Part shown: positions 1 through 8,590 of the stretch, one piece after another | Numbering within the stretch: position 1 is the first letter of the stretch | Layout of the letters: each line of letters opens with the position of its first letter | Origin: Gemmatimonadota bacterium | Lineage (GTDB): Bacteria; Latescibacterota; UBA2968; GCA-2709665 | Reading direction: 5' to 3' | DNA length: 64,000 bases | NCBI GenBank assembly: GCA_028873695.1 | Contig: JAPPNU010000007.1 | Coordinates: forward strand, 1-64,000 | Notes under the pieces: model-generated | Told to the model about the DNA's origin: nothing | Seen by the model: the letters and a program-made list of their open reading frames with translations, nothing else | The model's database searches: none | Program-made: the position numbers and the translations under genes

Positions 1-69
1 AGGGAGCGCAACGCAGTATTTCGACCGCAAGGGCCGGCCGTAGCCCGGATGGGCTTTTTCAACGGGCTG
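1..69 (-). repeat. MITE-like repeat family A, truncated copy at window edge
   Basis: Read on the minus strand this stretch matches 48114-48182 at 66 of 69 positions by hand count. The complete copy at 48114-48273 carries 18-bp terminal inverted repeats, so this is the outer end of the same element, cut by the window edge. The terminal repeat CAGCCCGTTGAAAAAG runs into purE and its TGA is the purE stop codon. A third, decayed end is at 34047-34068. No transposase is present, so the element would be non-autonomous. Confidence 0.8.
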
Positions 70-505
70 CTAAGGCCTGTTTGTAGGCCTCCAGCTTTGC
101 CTTGACGTCCGGCTCGGTCTGCGCGACGATCTGCGCGGCCAGGACGGCGGCGTTTCGCGCGTTGTCGATGCCCACGCAGCCCACCGGCACACCTGGCGGC
201 ATCTGTACAATTGCATAGAGCGAGTCGATACCGTTCAGCGCGCCGGAGGCGATCGGCACGCCGATAACCGGCAGCGTCGTGTGCGCCGCCATCACGCCCG
301 GCAGCGCAGCCGCCAGTCCCGCCCCCGCGATAATCACTTTCAGTCCGCGCGCCTCGGCGGTGCGCCCGTACTCGCCCGTCCGATCGGGATTCCGATGCGC
401 AGACGATACGGTCATCTCATATGGGATCCCCAGTTCTTCCAGAACGGGGACTGCTTTCTGCATGATCGGTTCATCGGACTTGCTGCCCATAATTATTCCA
501 ACCAC
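59..505 (-). CDS. purE: N5-carboxyaminoimidazole ribonucleotide mutase PurE
   Basis: PurE isomerises N5-CAIR to CAIR in de novo purine synthesis, in the cytoplasm as an octamer. The short single-domain protein has the N-terminal loop GIIMGSKSD, the substrate motif SAHRNPDR, and a C-terminal segment ([21 protein letters not shown]) of the bacterial PurE type. The AGGAGG motif lies directly against an ATG at 514, too close to serve it, but nine bases before a GTG at 505; I therefore place the start at GTG 505 (protein beginning [11 protein letters not shown]), with ATG 514 as the alternative. It is the last gene of pyrH-purD-purE, 66-75 bases after purD depending on the start. The last codons and stop lie inside repeat family A. 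No purK is in the window. Confidence 0.95.
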   Translation of the reverse strand: MVGIIMGSKSDEPIMQKAVPVLEELGIPYEMTVSSAHRNPDRTGEYGRTAEARGLKVIIAGAGLAAALPGVMAAHTTLPVIGVPIASGALNGIDSLYAIVQMPPGVPVGCVGIDNARNAAVLAAQIVAQTEPDVKAKLEAYKQALAAR

Positions 506-580
506 GACCCTCATCCTCCTTTGTGACGGTGAACGGCATATTGCGACAATTAATGACAGATACACCCTACCGGAATCGCC

Positions 581-1861
581 TCAGTTCCCCGCACGCTCCA
601 GCGCGCGGTGTCCGATGTCCCTCCGGAAATACGCGTTTTCGAATTGAATCTCGCCCGTCGCCTCGTAGGCCCGCTCGACGGAAGCCCGGATATTCTCACC
701 GACCGCCGTTACCCCCAGGACCCGGCCGCCGTCCGTAACCGTTGTTCCTCCATGCCGCGCAGTGCCGGCGTGAAACACCAGCACGTCGTCGCGGGTCTCC
801 GCCTCCTCCAGCCCCGAAATCGAATACCCGGTATCGTACGCCCCCGGATATCCTCCGGAAGCCAGCACCACGCAGGTCGCGGCCCGGTCGTCCAGCTCGA
901 TTTCCAGGTCTTTGAGGGTACCTTCGGACACGGCCTCCATGATGTCAACAAGATCGGTCTTCAGCAGGGGCAGCACGACCTGCGCCTCCGGGTCGCCCAA
1001 ACGACAGTTGAATTCGATGACCCGGGGACCGTTTTCGGTAATGATCAAGCCGCCGTAGAGAATACCCCTGTAGGGCCTCCCTTCCGCGGCGAGCGCCTTC
1101 ACCGTGGGCAGCATCACGCGTTTCAGAATCGAATCCTGCATTTCCGGCGTAACCACGGGCGCCGGCGCGTACGCGCCCATTCCGCCCGTATTGGGGCCGG
1201 TATCGCCCTCGCCGATGGTCTTGTGGTCCTGGGACGGGACGATGCACACCACGTGTTCCCCGTCGGTAAAACCGGTAATCGACGCTTCCTCTCCCTCGAG
1301 ATACTCCATCAGTACCAGCTTCTCCCCCGCGGCGCCGAACTCCCGGTCCACGAGTACCCGGTCCACGGCCCGCAGCGCCTCATCCACCGTACGGCACACC
1401 AGCACACCCTTTCCGGCGGCCAGCCCCGAAGCTTTCAAAACCACCGGCGCACCCCAGTCAGCTACGGACCCCCGTGCGTCGTCCGGGTCCGTGAACGTCC
1501 GGTACCGGCCCGTGGGAATGCCGTATCTGTGCATCAGACCGAGCGCGAAATCCTTGTCGGCCTCAATCCGGGCCGCTTTTTTCGAGGGTCCGAACACCCG
1601 AAGTCCCACCGCTTCGAACCGGTCCGTCAGCCCGCCTGCAAGCGGGTCCTCGGGTCCCACCACCGTTAGATCGATGCGTTCCCGCCGTGCGAATTCCACG
1701 AGCGCGTCCACGTCGTCGACGCCGATATCCACGCACGCGGCATGTCTGGCCATTCCCGGGTTTCCGGGCGCGGCATAGATGCGGCTCACCTTCGGACTCC
1801 GGGAGATCTTCCAGGCAAACGCGTGCTCGCGGCCTCCCTTTCCCACGATCAACACTCTCAT
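581..1861 (-). CDS. purD: Phosphoribosylamine-glycine ligase PurD
   Basis: PurD is the ATP-grasp enzyme that joins glycine to 5-phosphoribosylamine, the second step of purine synthesis. The 426-residue length is normal. The N-terminus VLIVGKGGREHAFAWKI is the typical PurD start, followed by VVGPEDPLAGGLTD, the ATP-grasp signature KASGLAAGKGV near residues 143-153, and the metal/phosphate region RVIEFNCRLGDPEAQ near 278-292. A GGAGG motif lies about ten bases before the ATG. It sits 41 bases after pyrH and upstream of purE, so the three are probably cotranscribed. purF, the preceding pathway step, is elsewhere at 37 kb. Confidence 0.97.
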   Translation of the reverse strand: MRVLIVGKGGREHAFAWKISRSPKVSRIYAAPGNPGMARHAACVDIGVDDVDALVEFARRERIDLTVVGPEDPLAGGLTDRFEAVGLRVFGPSKKAARIEADKDFALGLMHRYGIPTGRYRTFTDPDDARGSVADWGAPVVLKASGLAAGKGVLVCRTVDEALRAVDRVLVDREFGAAGEKLVLMEYLEGEEASITGFTDGEHVVCIVPSQDHKTIGEGDTGPNTGGMGAYAPAPVVTPEMQDSILKRVMLPTVKALAAEGRPYRGILYGGLIITENGPRVIEFNCRLGDPEAQVVLPLLKTDLVDIMEAVSEGTLKDLEIELDDRAATCVVLASGGYPGAYDTGYSISGLEEAETRDDVLVFHAGTARHGGTTVTDGGRVLGVTAVGENIRASVERAYEATGEIQFENAYFRRDIGHRALERAGN

Positions 1862-1902
1862 TGGGTGCGGACCTCCAGTATTGGCGTCCGGTAAAACGGC
1901 GC

Positions 1903-2637
1903 CTATTCCAATTCGTCCTCGGAACCATGCGCGATCACCGTTCCCATGTCCTCGCCCTCCAGAATCCGCCGCATGGTCCCGCGAGTGTCAAAGTCAAAGA
2001 CGTGGATGGGGAGGCGGTTGTCACGGGCGAGAATCACCGCGGACTGGTCGAGCGCGCCCAGATTCTCCCGCACGACGGTGTTATAGCCGATGCTTCGGTA
2101 CATTCGCGCATCGGGACGCCTGTTCGGGTCGTCGGTATAGACGCCGGCGGTCTTGTGTTTTGCGAAGAGGATGGCATCGGCCCGGATTTCGAGGGCCCGC
2201 TGGACGCCGGGATAGTCCGTTGTGACGTACGGGTTGCCGATGCCGCCGGCGAAGATGACGATATACCCCTTTTCGATGTGATGAATGGCGCGCAGCCGGA
2301 TGAATGGTTCGGCGACCGAGTTTATGGGAATCGCCGTCATCACACGTACTTCGGCGTCGCTCCTGGCGGTCATCACGCCGCGCAGCATCAGGCTGTTGAC
2401 GATGGTACCGAGCATGCCGATGTTGTGGGCTTCCGACTCTTCGATGCCCCATTGTGCGCCAAGCATCCCTCTGAAGATGTTGCCTCCGCCGATGACAACG
2501 CCAACGCCGACGCCCAGCCCGTGAACGGCCAGGATTTCATCGGCAATATACTCCAGCGCAACCGGGTCGAAACCGAACTCCCGGTCACCCGCCACGGCCG
2601 CGCCGCTCAACTTAAGCACAATCCGACTGTATCTCAT
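1903..2637 (-). CDS. pyrH: UMP kinase PyrH
   Basis: PyrH phosphorylates UMP to UDP and belongs to the amino-acid-kinase fold, unlike eukaryotic UMP kinases. From the chosen ATG at 2637 the protein is 244 residues, normal for the family, and starts RYSRIVLKLSGAAVAGD. The glycine-rich loop GGGNIFRG, the TARSDAEVRVMTAIPIN segment and the FAGGIGNPYVTTD active-site region are all present. The reading frame is open further upstream to 2745, but that extension is unlike any PyrH. In many bacteria pyrH sits with tsf and frr; here it heads an operon with purD and purE, joining pyrimidine and purine supply. Confidence 0.95.
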   Translation of the reverse strand: MRYSRIVLKLSGAAVAGDREFGFDPVALEYIADEILAVHGLGVGVGVVIGGGNIFRGMLGAQWGIEESEAHNIGMLGTIVNSLMLRGVMTARSDAEVRVMTAIPINSVAEPFIRLRAIHHIEKGYIVIFAGGIGNPYVTTDYPGVQRALEIRADAILFAKHKTAGVYTDDPNRRPDARMYRSIGYNTVVRENLGALDQSAVILARDNRLPIHVFDFDTRGTMRRILEGEDMGTVIAHGSEDELE

Positions 2638-3212
2638 TATTCTGATAGACTCCGGGGTGCAGATGGGAAGAAGAAAAAGGGGCAGAAGCCGGGGGAGGAA
2701 GCGATTCGGCATGCGACTCGAAGGCCGGATTCCGGAATCCTGCATCCGGGACAGAACACGATACCCGACGGGGGTTCGGGAGCACGGGATTCGAAACGCC
2801 GCGGAACGGCACCGCCCTGCAAGCCGTACCGGTAAAATACAGATCGTCTGCGGCGTGTGTCAACGAAATAAAATCCCTGCCGGAACGTGCGGGTCCCGGC
2901 GCTGATTCCGGGTACGCCATGCCGCGTCGACCAGAGGGCATTCGCGGGGGGCCGACGACCGGAATCCATGGGATTGCGGCAGCCTTCGCAGGACCCGTAC
3001 GCGAGGCGGGCAGTGGTATTTTCTCTTTCCTATTTCACACGCGTGCGTTAACTTGACTCGCCGTTCGAAGCGAAACGGCGTGGACGGACAGGCGTGTCCG
3101 GTTTTCCGGAAATGGGTGTACAAGTCGTTAATTTTAAATCGTTTTATCAAGCGCTACCTGGTATTCGACGGTTCCAGGTCCCATCTCGAACAGATCCCGC
3201 CATGGAGGTGAC
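2638..3212. other. Intergenic region between divergent pyrH and epimerase genes
   Basis: This 575-base region between divergent transcripts must hold promoters for both sides. I see no convincing gene: the open frames here have no recognisable start context and no family resemblance. A hairpin (CGCCGTT ... AACGGCG) lies near 3059-3080, and an AT-rich stretch near 3125-3150 is the likeliest promoter region, but no clean -35/-10 pair can be named. Confidence 0.5.
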
Positions 3213-4019
3213 ATGCCCCCCCGAAAAGTCCTCGTCACCGGCGTATACGGACTGATCCCCGGCGCCATATACGAGCATCTGGTCCAGTCGCCCGACGCAT
3301 ACGACGCCTACGCACTCGCGCGAAGACGCTATCCTTCGGACCGGGCGCCGGACGGGCGGGTGCTCGATATCCCGGACGACAGATTCCACCTCGCCGATCT
3401 GGCGGACATGGACGCCATGCGAAACGCGGTCGACGGCATGGACACCGTCGTCCAGATGGCCGCCGATCCACGGCCTGACGCCAGCTGGGACAATATACTG
3501 CACAGCAACGTGATCGGCGCGTATAACGTCTTCGAAGCCTGCCGCCTCGCGGGCGTCCGGCGGATCATCTACGCCAGTTCCATCATGACCAACTGGGGAT
3601 ATCAGTCCGAAGAACCGTACAAGGCCATCAAAGAGAGCCGGTTCGACGAGGTCCCCGATCCCATACCCATCGTCACGCACAAACACCCGACCTGGCCCAC
3701 CGAACCCTATTCCGCAAGCAAGGTCTGGGGTGAAGCCCTGTGCCGATTCTACTCGGACGCACACGGGCTCTCGTGCATCTCTCTGCGGATCGGGGCGGTC
3801 AACGCCGAGGACCGGCCGGCGAGTCCCGAACTCGCCGCGGTGTGGTGCAGCCAGCGGGACGTGGTGAAGATCACCGAAGACTGTATCAACGCGCCTGACG
3901 ATCTCCGGTTCGACATTTTCTACAGCATTTCCAACAACAGGCATTGCTGGGTGGACATGGGCCACGCCAGGGAGGTCCTCGGTTTTGTCCCCCGGGACCG
4001 CGCGGAAGACTATGTCTGA
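3213..4019 (+). CDS. NAD-dependent epimerase/dehydratase (extended SDR)
   Basis: A 268-residue Rossmann-fold protein of the NAD-dependent epimerase/dehydratase family, probably acting on a sugar or uronate. The N-terminal nucleotide loop reads VLVTGVYGLIPGAI, with Pro where the last Gly of TGxxGxxG is usual. A DLADMDAMRNAVDGMDTVVQMAA stretch is the typical second strand-turn region, IIYASSIM gives the catalytic Ser/Thr, and YSASKVWGE near residues 168-176 is the YxxxK pair. GGAGG lies four bases before the ATG. The uronate dehydrogenase/hexose epimerase subgroup is a reasonable guess, not proven. It is followed by an unusual purine-rich tract and then by a Gfo/Idh oxidoreductase. Confidence 0.85.
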   Translation: MPPRKVLVTGVYGLIPGAIYEHLVQSPDAYDAYALARRRYPSDRAPDGRVLDIPDDRFHLADLADMDAMRNAVDGMDTVVQMAADPRPDASWDNILHSNVIGAYNVFEACRLAGVRRIIYASSIMTNWGYQSEEPYKAIKESRFDEVPDPIPIVTHKHPTWPTEPYSASKVWGEALCRFYSDAHGLSCISLRIGAVNAEDRPASPELAAVWCSQRDVVKITEDCINAPDDLRFDIFYSISNNRHCWVDMGHAREVLGFVPRDRAEDYV

Positions 4020-4253
4020 AAGAGACGACGAGACTACGAAACGACGAGTATACGAAGAACAAAACGACGAATATACGAAAAGCGAGAATACGAAAAGCAA
4101 ATACCGAGACAACGAGAAGAAAAACAAGAGATTACGAAGAGCGAGAATACGAAACTACGAGACTACGAAAAACAAAAACCGAGACGACGAGAAGAAAAAG
4201 ACGAGACGACGAGAGGACGAGAAGCAACACGACGAGAATACGAAAAATCCGCG
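4020..4253 (+). repeat. Purine-rich, T-poor degenerate repeat tract, copy 1
   Basis: Starting at the epimerase stop codon, about 230 bases consist almost only of A, G and C in loosely repeated words such as ACGAGA, GAATACGAAA, GACTACGAAAA and ACGACGAGA. Thymine is rare except inside TACGA. A second tract of the same vocabulary occupies 5517-5673 after the next gene, also on the plus strand. The spacing is irregular, with no conserved repeat-spacer pattern, so this is not CRISPR. The frame is partly open but the translation (runs of R, E, K, T) looks like low-complexity sequence and not a protein. Confidence 0.8.
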
Positions 4254-4307
4254 TCTGATATCGTCAAGCCGCGTGTTGATCGCGGACACAACTGAGGAAT
4301 TCATTCC

Positions 4308-5510
4308 ATGTCCACACTGCGTCTGGCCGTTGCCGGCGTCGGCGCCGAGGCCGGCTCCCGCGCCAGAGGGTACCTCGCCACAATCAAGAAGCTCCCGCAC
4401 CTGTTCGACCTCTGCGCCATCTGCGACGCGGGTGACGCGGCCCTGCGCACGGCGGGCGAGTTATTCGACGTTCCGGCGCGCTATACGCGCATCGAAACAC
4501 TGCTGAAGGAGCAGAAGCCGGATGTCTTCCTTGTCCTGCTCCCCACCGACGGGCAGACGGTGGCAGCGCTTGCGGGCATCGATCACGGTTGTCACGTCAT
4601 TACCGAAATCCCCTACGCGCTCACGCTGGACATGGGTGACGCAATCGCCCGCGAGGCAGGCGAGAAGGGTTTGAAATGGGAAGTTGCTGAGAACGTCTGG
4701 CTCTGGCCCAACGAGCGACTCAAACAGAAAATCGCGCGCGCCGGCGTCATGGGAAAGCTTACCCATGCACGTCTCCGGTATCCGGCGGGCAGTTACCACG
4801 GCCTGAACGCCGTCCGCATGATTCTGGACAGCAAACCAAGGCGCGCGAGGGGCTACGCACAGGCCGTCGAGGTTCCGCCCTACCAGAACTACGGCGGGGG
4901 TGATGAAACGACCCGCTGGTGGGAAAGCGGCGTGATCGAATTCGAAAACGACGTGGCGTGCATCTACGAAATGCCCACTGCCCCCGGCGCCGCATCCGGG
5001 ATGAATTGGGATATAGAAGCGGTCAACGGCTACCTGTCCGGCAACGAACTGACCCTCTACGGTTCCGGAGCGCGCAACACCCACCCCATCCGGGAGATTC
5101 ACGAGGAAGTCGACGGTGAACGGGTTCTCACCAGGGTACAGGTGGACACCGATCCTCCGATCGCGTGGGAGAACCCCTACAGGCAATACGGGGTTTCCGG
5201 CCAGGACGACGTGGCCAAAGCCGCCATTATGGAGAGTCTTTACACGGCCGTGACGCGGAACGCCAGCCCCCGATACGGCGCTGAGGGCGGACGGCTGGAC
5301 TATGAAACGTGGGTGGCGCTGCGCGAGAGCGCCGAAACCGGAGGCGGATGGGTTGACATCCCGCTGAACGCGACCACGAGTCTGGAAGCGCGCATACGCG
5401 CCGAATTCAAGCGGTACTACGGCGGCGACCCCGTAACTGACGCCGCCGGATTGCTCAACGCCTCGTTCGGCCGCCTCAGCGCGATGTGGACCGTTGCGGG
5501 ATGGCTGTAA
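4308..5510 (+). CDS. Gfo/Idh/MocA family oxidoreductase
   Basis: A 400-residue NAD(P)-dependent oxidoreductase with an N-terminal Rossmann domain (LRLAVAGVGAEAGSRARG) and a C-terminal alpha/beta dimer domain. The EIPYALTLDMGDAIAREA region corresponds to the EKP-containing helix of the family, with Ile-Pro replacing the usual Lys-Pro, so the usual lysine is missing and catalysis may differ. DSKPRRARGYAQAVEVPPYQ and GGDETTRWWESGVIEFEND belong to the substrate domain. A GAGGAA motif sits eight bases upstream of the ATG. It lies between two copies of the purine-rich tract and close to an epimerase and two SDRs, so sugar or cyclitol metabolism is likely; the substrate is unknown. Confidence 0.85.
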   Translation: MSTLRLAVAGVGAEAGSRARGYLATIKKLPHLFDLCAICDAGDAALRTAGELFDVPARYTRIETLLKEQKPDVFLVLLPTDGQTVAALAGIDHGCHVITEIPYALTLDMGDAIAREAGEKGLKWEVAENVWLWPNERLKQKIARAGVMGKLTHARLRYPAGSYHGLNAVRMILDSKPRRARGYAQAVEVPPYQNYGGGDETTRWWESGVIEFENDVACIYEMPTAPGAASGMNWDIEAVNGYLSGNELTLYGSGARNTHPIREIHEEVDGERVLTRVQVDTDPPIAWENPYRQYGVSGQDDVAKAAIMESLYTAVTRNASPRYGAEGGRLDYETWVALRESAETGGGWVDIPLNATTSLEARIRAEFKRYYGGDPVTDAAGLLNASFGRLSAMWTVAGWL

Positions 5511-5516
5511 GAAGCT

Positions 5517-5673
5517 GCGAAGAACGCGAGAATACGAAAGGCAAAACGCGAGACTACGAGAATACGAGAATACAAAAGGCAAAAAACGAGAATACGAGAC
5601 TACGAAAAACAAAAAACGAGGCGGCGAGACTACGAGACTGCGAAAGGCAAAAAACGAGACGGCGAATATTCGA
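5517..5673 (+). repeat. Purine-rich, T-poor degenerate repeat tract, copy 2
   Basis: A second tract built from the same words as 4020-4253 (GAGAATACGAAAGGCAAAA, GAGACTACGAGA, AAAAAACGAGA) begins a few bases after the Gfo/Idh stop codon and ends shortly before the next gene. The word GCAAAAAACGAGA occurs twice within it. Together the two tracts bracket the Gfo/Idh gene in direct orientation. Confidence 0.8.
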
Positions 5674-5711
5674 GTGAATGTCCCCTAAAATTGACGCGTT
5701 AAGGTCAGTCC

Positions 5712-6479
5712 ATGGAGAGATCGGGCACGCTGGCGCTGGTCACCGGCGCCGCCAGCGGCATCGGCGAAGCCGTTGCCAGGCGGTTTTCCGACGAGGGGCA
5801 TCGCGTCATCGCCCTGGATCGTTCCGAACGCGCGCTGGAGCAACTGGCCGGATGTCTTTCCGGCGCCATCCCGTGCGTCTTCGACCTGAACGACCTCGAG
5901 GCCATCCCCGATCTGGTGTCCGGGCTCGTCAGGGAGCATGGCGCCATCGACGTGCTCGTCAACAATGCTGGCGCCTGGTGCTACGAACCCCTGGTCGACG
6001 TCGCCCTGGACCGATGGGAAGAAATCTACCGGGTCAATATCACGGCCCCGTTCGTCCTCACCCGCGAGGTCGCGCCCGGGATGATCGAACGCGGCGACGG
6101 CGTGATTGTCAACATCGCCTCCCGAAACGCCATGGTGTCCAGTAAGGGCTCCGCCGCCTACGACTCATCCAAAGCGGCGCTTGTCGCACTGACCCGGACG
6201 GCCGCGGGAGAATTCGCGCCGGACAACGTGCGCGTGAACGCCATCTGTCCGGGCGTGATCAACACGCCGGCGAATGACGACCTGCTGGACGACAGGGAGA
6301 CCCTGGACAACTACCTCAAGTTGATACCGCAGGGCCGTTACGGCGAACCCGGGGAGATCGCGGGCATCGTACACTTCCTCACCACCGCCGACGCACGTTT
6401 CATAACCGGACAGACCCTCGTTGCGGACGGCGGACAGATGGCCTTTTCGGACTGGAAGAAACTCTTTGACAAGGACTGA
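5712..6479 (+). CDS. Short-chain dehydrogenase/reductase (SDR)
   Basis: A classical SDR of 255 residues that should reduce or oxidise a hydroxyl/carbonyl with NAD(P)H. The cofactor loop TGAASGIGEAVA is near residues 11-22, NNAG near 80, the catalytic serine precedes YDSSK (YxxxK) near 152-156, and the PG motif reads NAICPGVINTP. The C-terminus GQTLVADGGQMAF is typical. AAGG lies seven bases before the ATG. An Asp (ALDRSE) at the end of the second strand suggests NAD(H) preference. It is followed 71 bases later by a second SDR, and the pair probably belongs to one pathway with the upstream oxidoreductases. Confidence 0.9.
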   Translation: MERSGTLALVTGAASGIGEAVARRFSDEGHRVIALDRSERALEQLAGCLSGAIPCVFDLNDLEAIPDLVSGLVREHGAIDVLVNNAGAWCYEPLVDVALDRWEEIYRVNITAPFVLTREVAPGMIERGDGVIVNIASRNAMVSSKGSAAYDSSKAALVALTRTAAGEFAPDNVRVNAICPGVINTPANDDLLDDRETLDNYLKLIPQGRYGEPGEIAGIVHFLTTADARFITGQTLVADGGQMAFSDWKKLFDKD

Positions 6480-6550
6480 GACGATCGCTCGGACGGCAAT
6501 CTCGGATTGAACGGAATTGGAGCGTATTTCGACCCGCAGAGAGGACGGAT

Positions 6551-7318
6551 ATGAGTCACGGGCAGTTCAGAGGGAAAGTCGCAATCGTAACAGGCGCCAG
6601 CAGCGGGATCGGCAGGGCCGTCGCACTCGCCCTTGCAGGCGAAGGCGCGTCGGTCGTGGCCACCTACAACAGCAACAGGGCCGGCGCGGACGCGCTGGCG
6701 GAAGCGGCCGCCCCGTCGGAAGGCCGCGTTGAAAACCTGAAAACGGACGTCTGCAGCGCGGCCGACGTCCGGCGAATGGTGGACCATGCCCTGGAACGCT
6801 TCGGCGGCCGGCTGGATGTGCTTATAAACAACGCCGGACAGTGGATGGACAAGGCGCGTATTGCGGAGTGCCCGGAGGAACTCTGGGACCACATGATGAA
6901 CGTCAATCTGAAAAGCGTGTTCCTGTGCTGCCGCGCGGCCATTCCCGCCATGCAGAAAAACCGTTCCGGCGCCATCGTCAATATTTCCTCCGTCGCGGGC
7001 CATACGGGCGGTGCGGGCGGCACGCTTCCGTACGGCACGGCAAAGGGCGGGGTCAATACCTTCACGCGGGGACTCGCCAAAGAGCTGGCGCCGTTCGGCA
7101 TCCGGGTCAACGCCCTGGCGCCGGGCGTGATCGACACGCCGATGCAGCACCGGCACTCCACGCCGGAGCAGCTCGAATCCTTCGGAGAAGCCACACCGCT
7201 CAAGCGGGTCGGCAAAGCCGAGGAAATGGTCGGCGCCGTGATGCTCCTGGCCTCCGACCAGGGCAGCTTCATTACAGGCGAAATCGTCGACGCCAACGGC
7301 GGGATCTACATGCGTTGA
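6551..7318 (+). CDS. Short-chain dehydrogenase/reductase (SDR, FabG-like)
   Basis: A second classical SDR of 255 residues. The loop TGASSGIGRAVALALAGEGA is near residues 15-34, NNAG near 98, serines ISS precede YGTAKGG (YxxxK), and ALAPGVIDTPM is the PG motif; the end GEIVDANGGIYMR is standard. The strand-2 end reads VATYNSNRAGA, without the acidic residue, which suggests NADP(H) use. GAGGA stands five bases before the ATG. The upstream SDR appears to prefer NAD, so the two could act as an oxidation/reduction pair, for example in epimerisation through a keto intermediate; that is inference only. Confidence 0.9.
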   Translation: MSHGQFRGKVAIVTGASSGIGRAVALALAGEGASVVATYNSNRAGADALAEAAAPSEGRVENLKTDVCSAADVRRMVDHALERFGGRLDVLINNAGQWMDKARIAECPEELWDHMMNVNLKSVFLCCRAAIPAMQKNRSGAIVNISSVAGHTGGAGGTLPYGTAKGGVNTFTRGLAKELAPFGIRVNALAPGVIDTPMQHRHSTPEQLESFGEATPLKRVGKAEEMVGAVMLLASDQGSFITGEIVDANGGIYMR

Positions 7319-7443
7319 ACGCGGGCGTCGTCCAACGGGGGGACGCGAACGGAGGCGGCAGACCGGTTTGGCCGTTCGAAGCCAATCCCGCTGCCGATGA
7401 CGCGCAGGCGGCGGAGAAATCACTCATCAGTCAGGAGAGTTCA

Positions 7444-8364
7444 ATGAGAAGAGGTTGGATATTGCTTTTATCGCTACTTCTTTTCGCGTGCGAAGCGGAA
7501 AAGAAAGAACTGGCAACGGAGGCCGAGAGAACCAGCTACAGCCTGGGATTCACGATCGGCGAGGAAGTCGCGAAAGGCCTGGAAAAAACACAGATAGCGC
7601 TCGACGCCGAGGCATACGGAAAAGGCGTCAGAGAAGCGGCGGCCGGTGGCGGGACGCTTTACACCCGCGACGAGATCGAGCAGACCCTGCTGGCCTTTCG
7701 CCAGGAGAAAGACGAGCAGGACAGCCGGAAACTCAACTATTCGCTCGGTTACGCGGTAGGCAGGGACATCGTAAACGGACTGCGCCAGAACGCGGGAGTC
7801 GAAGTCGATCCCGATGCGTTCTCGCTCGGTGTCAAGGACCGGGTAACGAAGACAGACGGCCGCATGAACGAAGAGGAGATCGAGGCGGCCATGGCGTCGC
7901 TGAAACAAAAAATGATCGCCCGGCAGCAGGAACAGATGAAGGCGCGGGGCGCAAGGCCCAACATTGGAGAAATGGCAATGAAGAACAAGGAGGAGGGAAG
8001 GCAGTTTCTCTCGGAAAACAGGACAAAGACCGGCGTCGTGGAAACGTCCAGCGGACTTCAGTACAAGATCACCCGCGAGGGTTCAGGCAAATCGCCCTCC
8101 GCCACGGACAAAGTGACCGTACACTACCGCGGCACCCTCCTCGACGGCAACGAATTCGACAGTTCCTTCAAGCGCGGACAACCGGCCACGTTCCCGCTTA
8201 ACCGCGTCATCAGGGGGTGGACCGAAGGCTTGCAGCTGATGAAAGAAGGGGCCAAATACACCTTCTACATACCTTCCGACCTCGCCTACGGCGACCGCGC
8301 AAATGCGCGCATTCCTTCGGGCTCGACGCTCATTTTCGAGGTTGAATTGCTGAAGGTCAATTGA
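7444..8364 (+). CDS. FKBP-type peptidyl-prolyl isomerase lipoprotein
   Basis: A periplasmic or membrane-anchored prolyl isomerase of 306 residues, of the FkpA/FklB/Mip type. The start at 7444 has AGGAG seven bases upstream and gives a lipoprotein signal ending LLLFAC with Cys16 as lipid anchor. Two FKBP N-terminal dimerisation repeats follow (SYSLGFTIGEEVAKGL, then NYSLGYAVGRDIVNGL), then a long charged helix (residues about 145-185) and the FKBP catalytic domain (VTVHYRGTLLDGNEFDSS ... NRVIRGWTEGLQLM ... AYGDRANARIPSGSTLIFEVELL). The duplicated N-terminal module is a little unusual because one is normal. It probably helps fold exported proteins. Confidence 0.93.
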   Translation: MRRGWILLLSLLLFACEAEKKELATEAERTSYSLGFTIGEEVAKGLEKTQIALDAEAYGKGVREAAAGGGTLYTRDEIEQTLLAFRQEKDEQDSRKLNYSLGYAVGRDIVNGLRQNAGVEVDPDAFSLGVKDRVTKTDGRMNEEEIEAAMASLKQKMIARQQEQMKARGARPNIGEMAMKNKEEGRQFLSENRTKTGVVETSSGLQYKITREGSGKSPSATDKVTVHYRGTLLDGNEFDSSFKRGQPATFPLNRVIRGWTEGLQLMKEGAKYTFYIPSDLAYGDRANARIPSGSTLIFEVELLKVN

Positions 8365-8532
8365 CTTTGATTCGAGACGGACAGCCGTCAAATTGGCCGT
8401 GAAGAGCCTGAATGCGGATAGAAGGTAGACCAAAAAGCGGTGACACGGTAACGGTTGGATGTACTGGGCTTGCAGACGTTTCGTGATGGCGATTTCCTTT
8501 CAATGCGAGCCTCAATAGGAAATCGGCGAGGC

Positions 8533-8590
8533 GATGTCCGGCCTTTCTCCCTCTTTCCTTTAGGAGAGAGGGCCGGGGAGAGAGGTCTGG
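8533..8590 (+). repeat. 58-bp dispersed repeat family B, copy 1
   Basis: This CT-rich stretch, in the 470-base gene-free space between the FKBP gene and rpsT, matches the reverse complement of 49399-49455 at about 54 of 58 positions. It contains the short palindromic words CTCCCTCTTTCCTTTA and GGAGAGAGGGCCGGGGAGAGAGG, which can pair as a hairpin. The rest of 8365-8836 holds more CT-rich sequence (8610-8660) and presumably the rpsT promoter; no gene is visible. Confidence 0.75.

Noticed and set aside
2612..2969. Minus-strand open frames upstream of pyrH as a small gene
   Set aside because: No ribosome binding site or recognisable protein; the frames overlap each other and the likely promoter region.
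4020..4253. Open frames through the purine-rich tract as a real extension of the epimerase or a separate protein
   Set aside because: The epimerase stop precedes the tract and the translations are R/E/K/T low-complexity with no conserved features.
4020..5673. Purine-rich tracts as a CRISPR array
   Set aside because: There is no constant repeat length or unique spacers, and no cas gene nearby.
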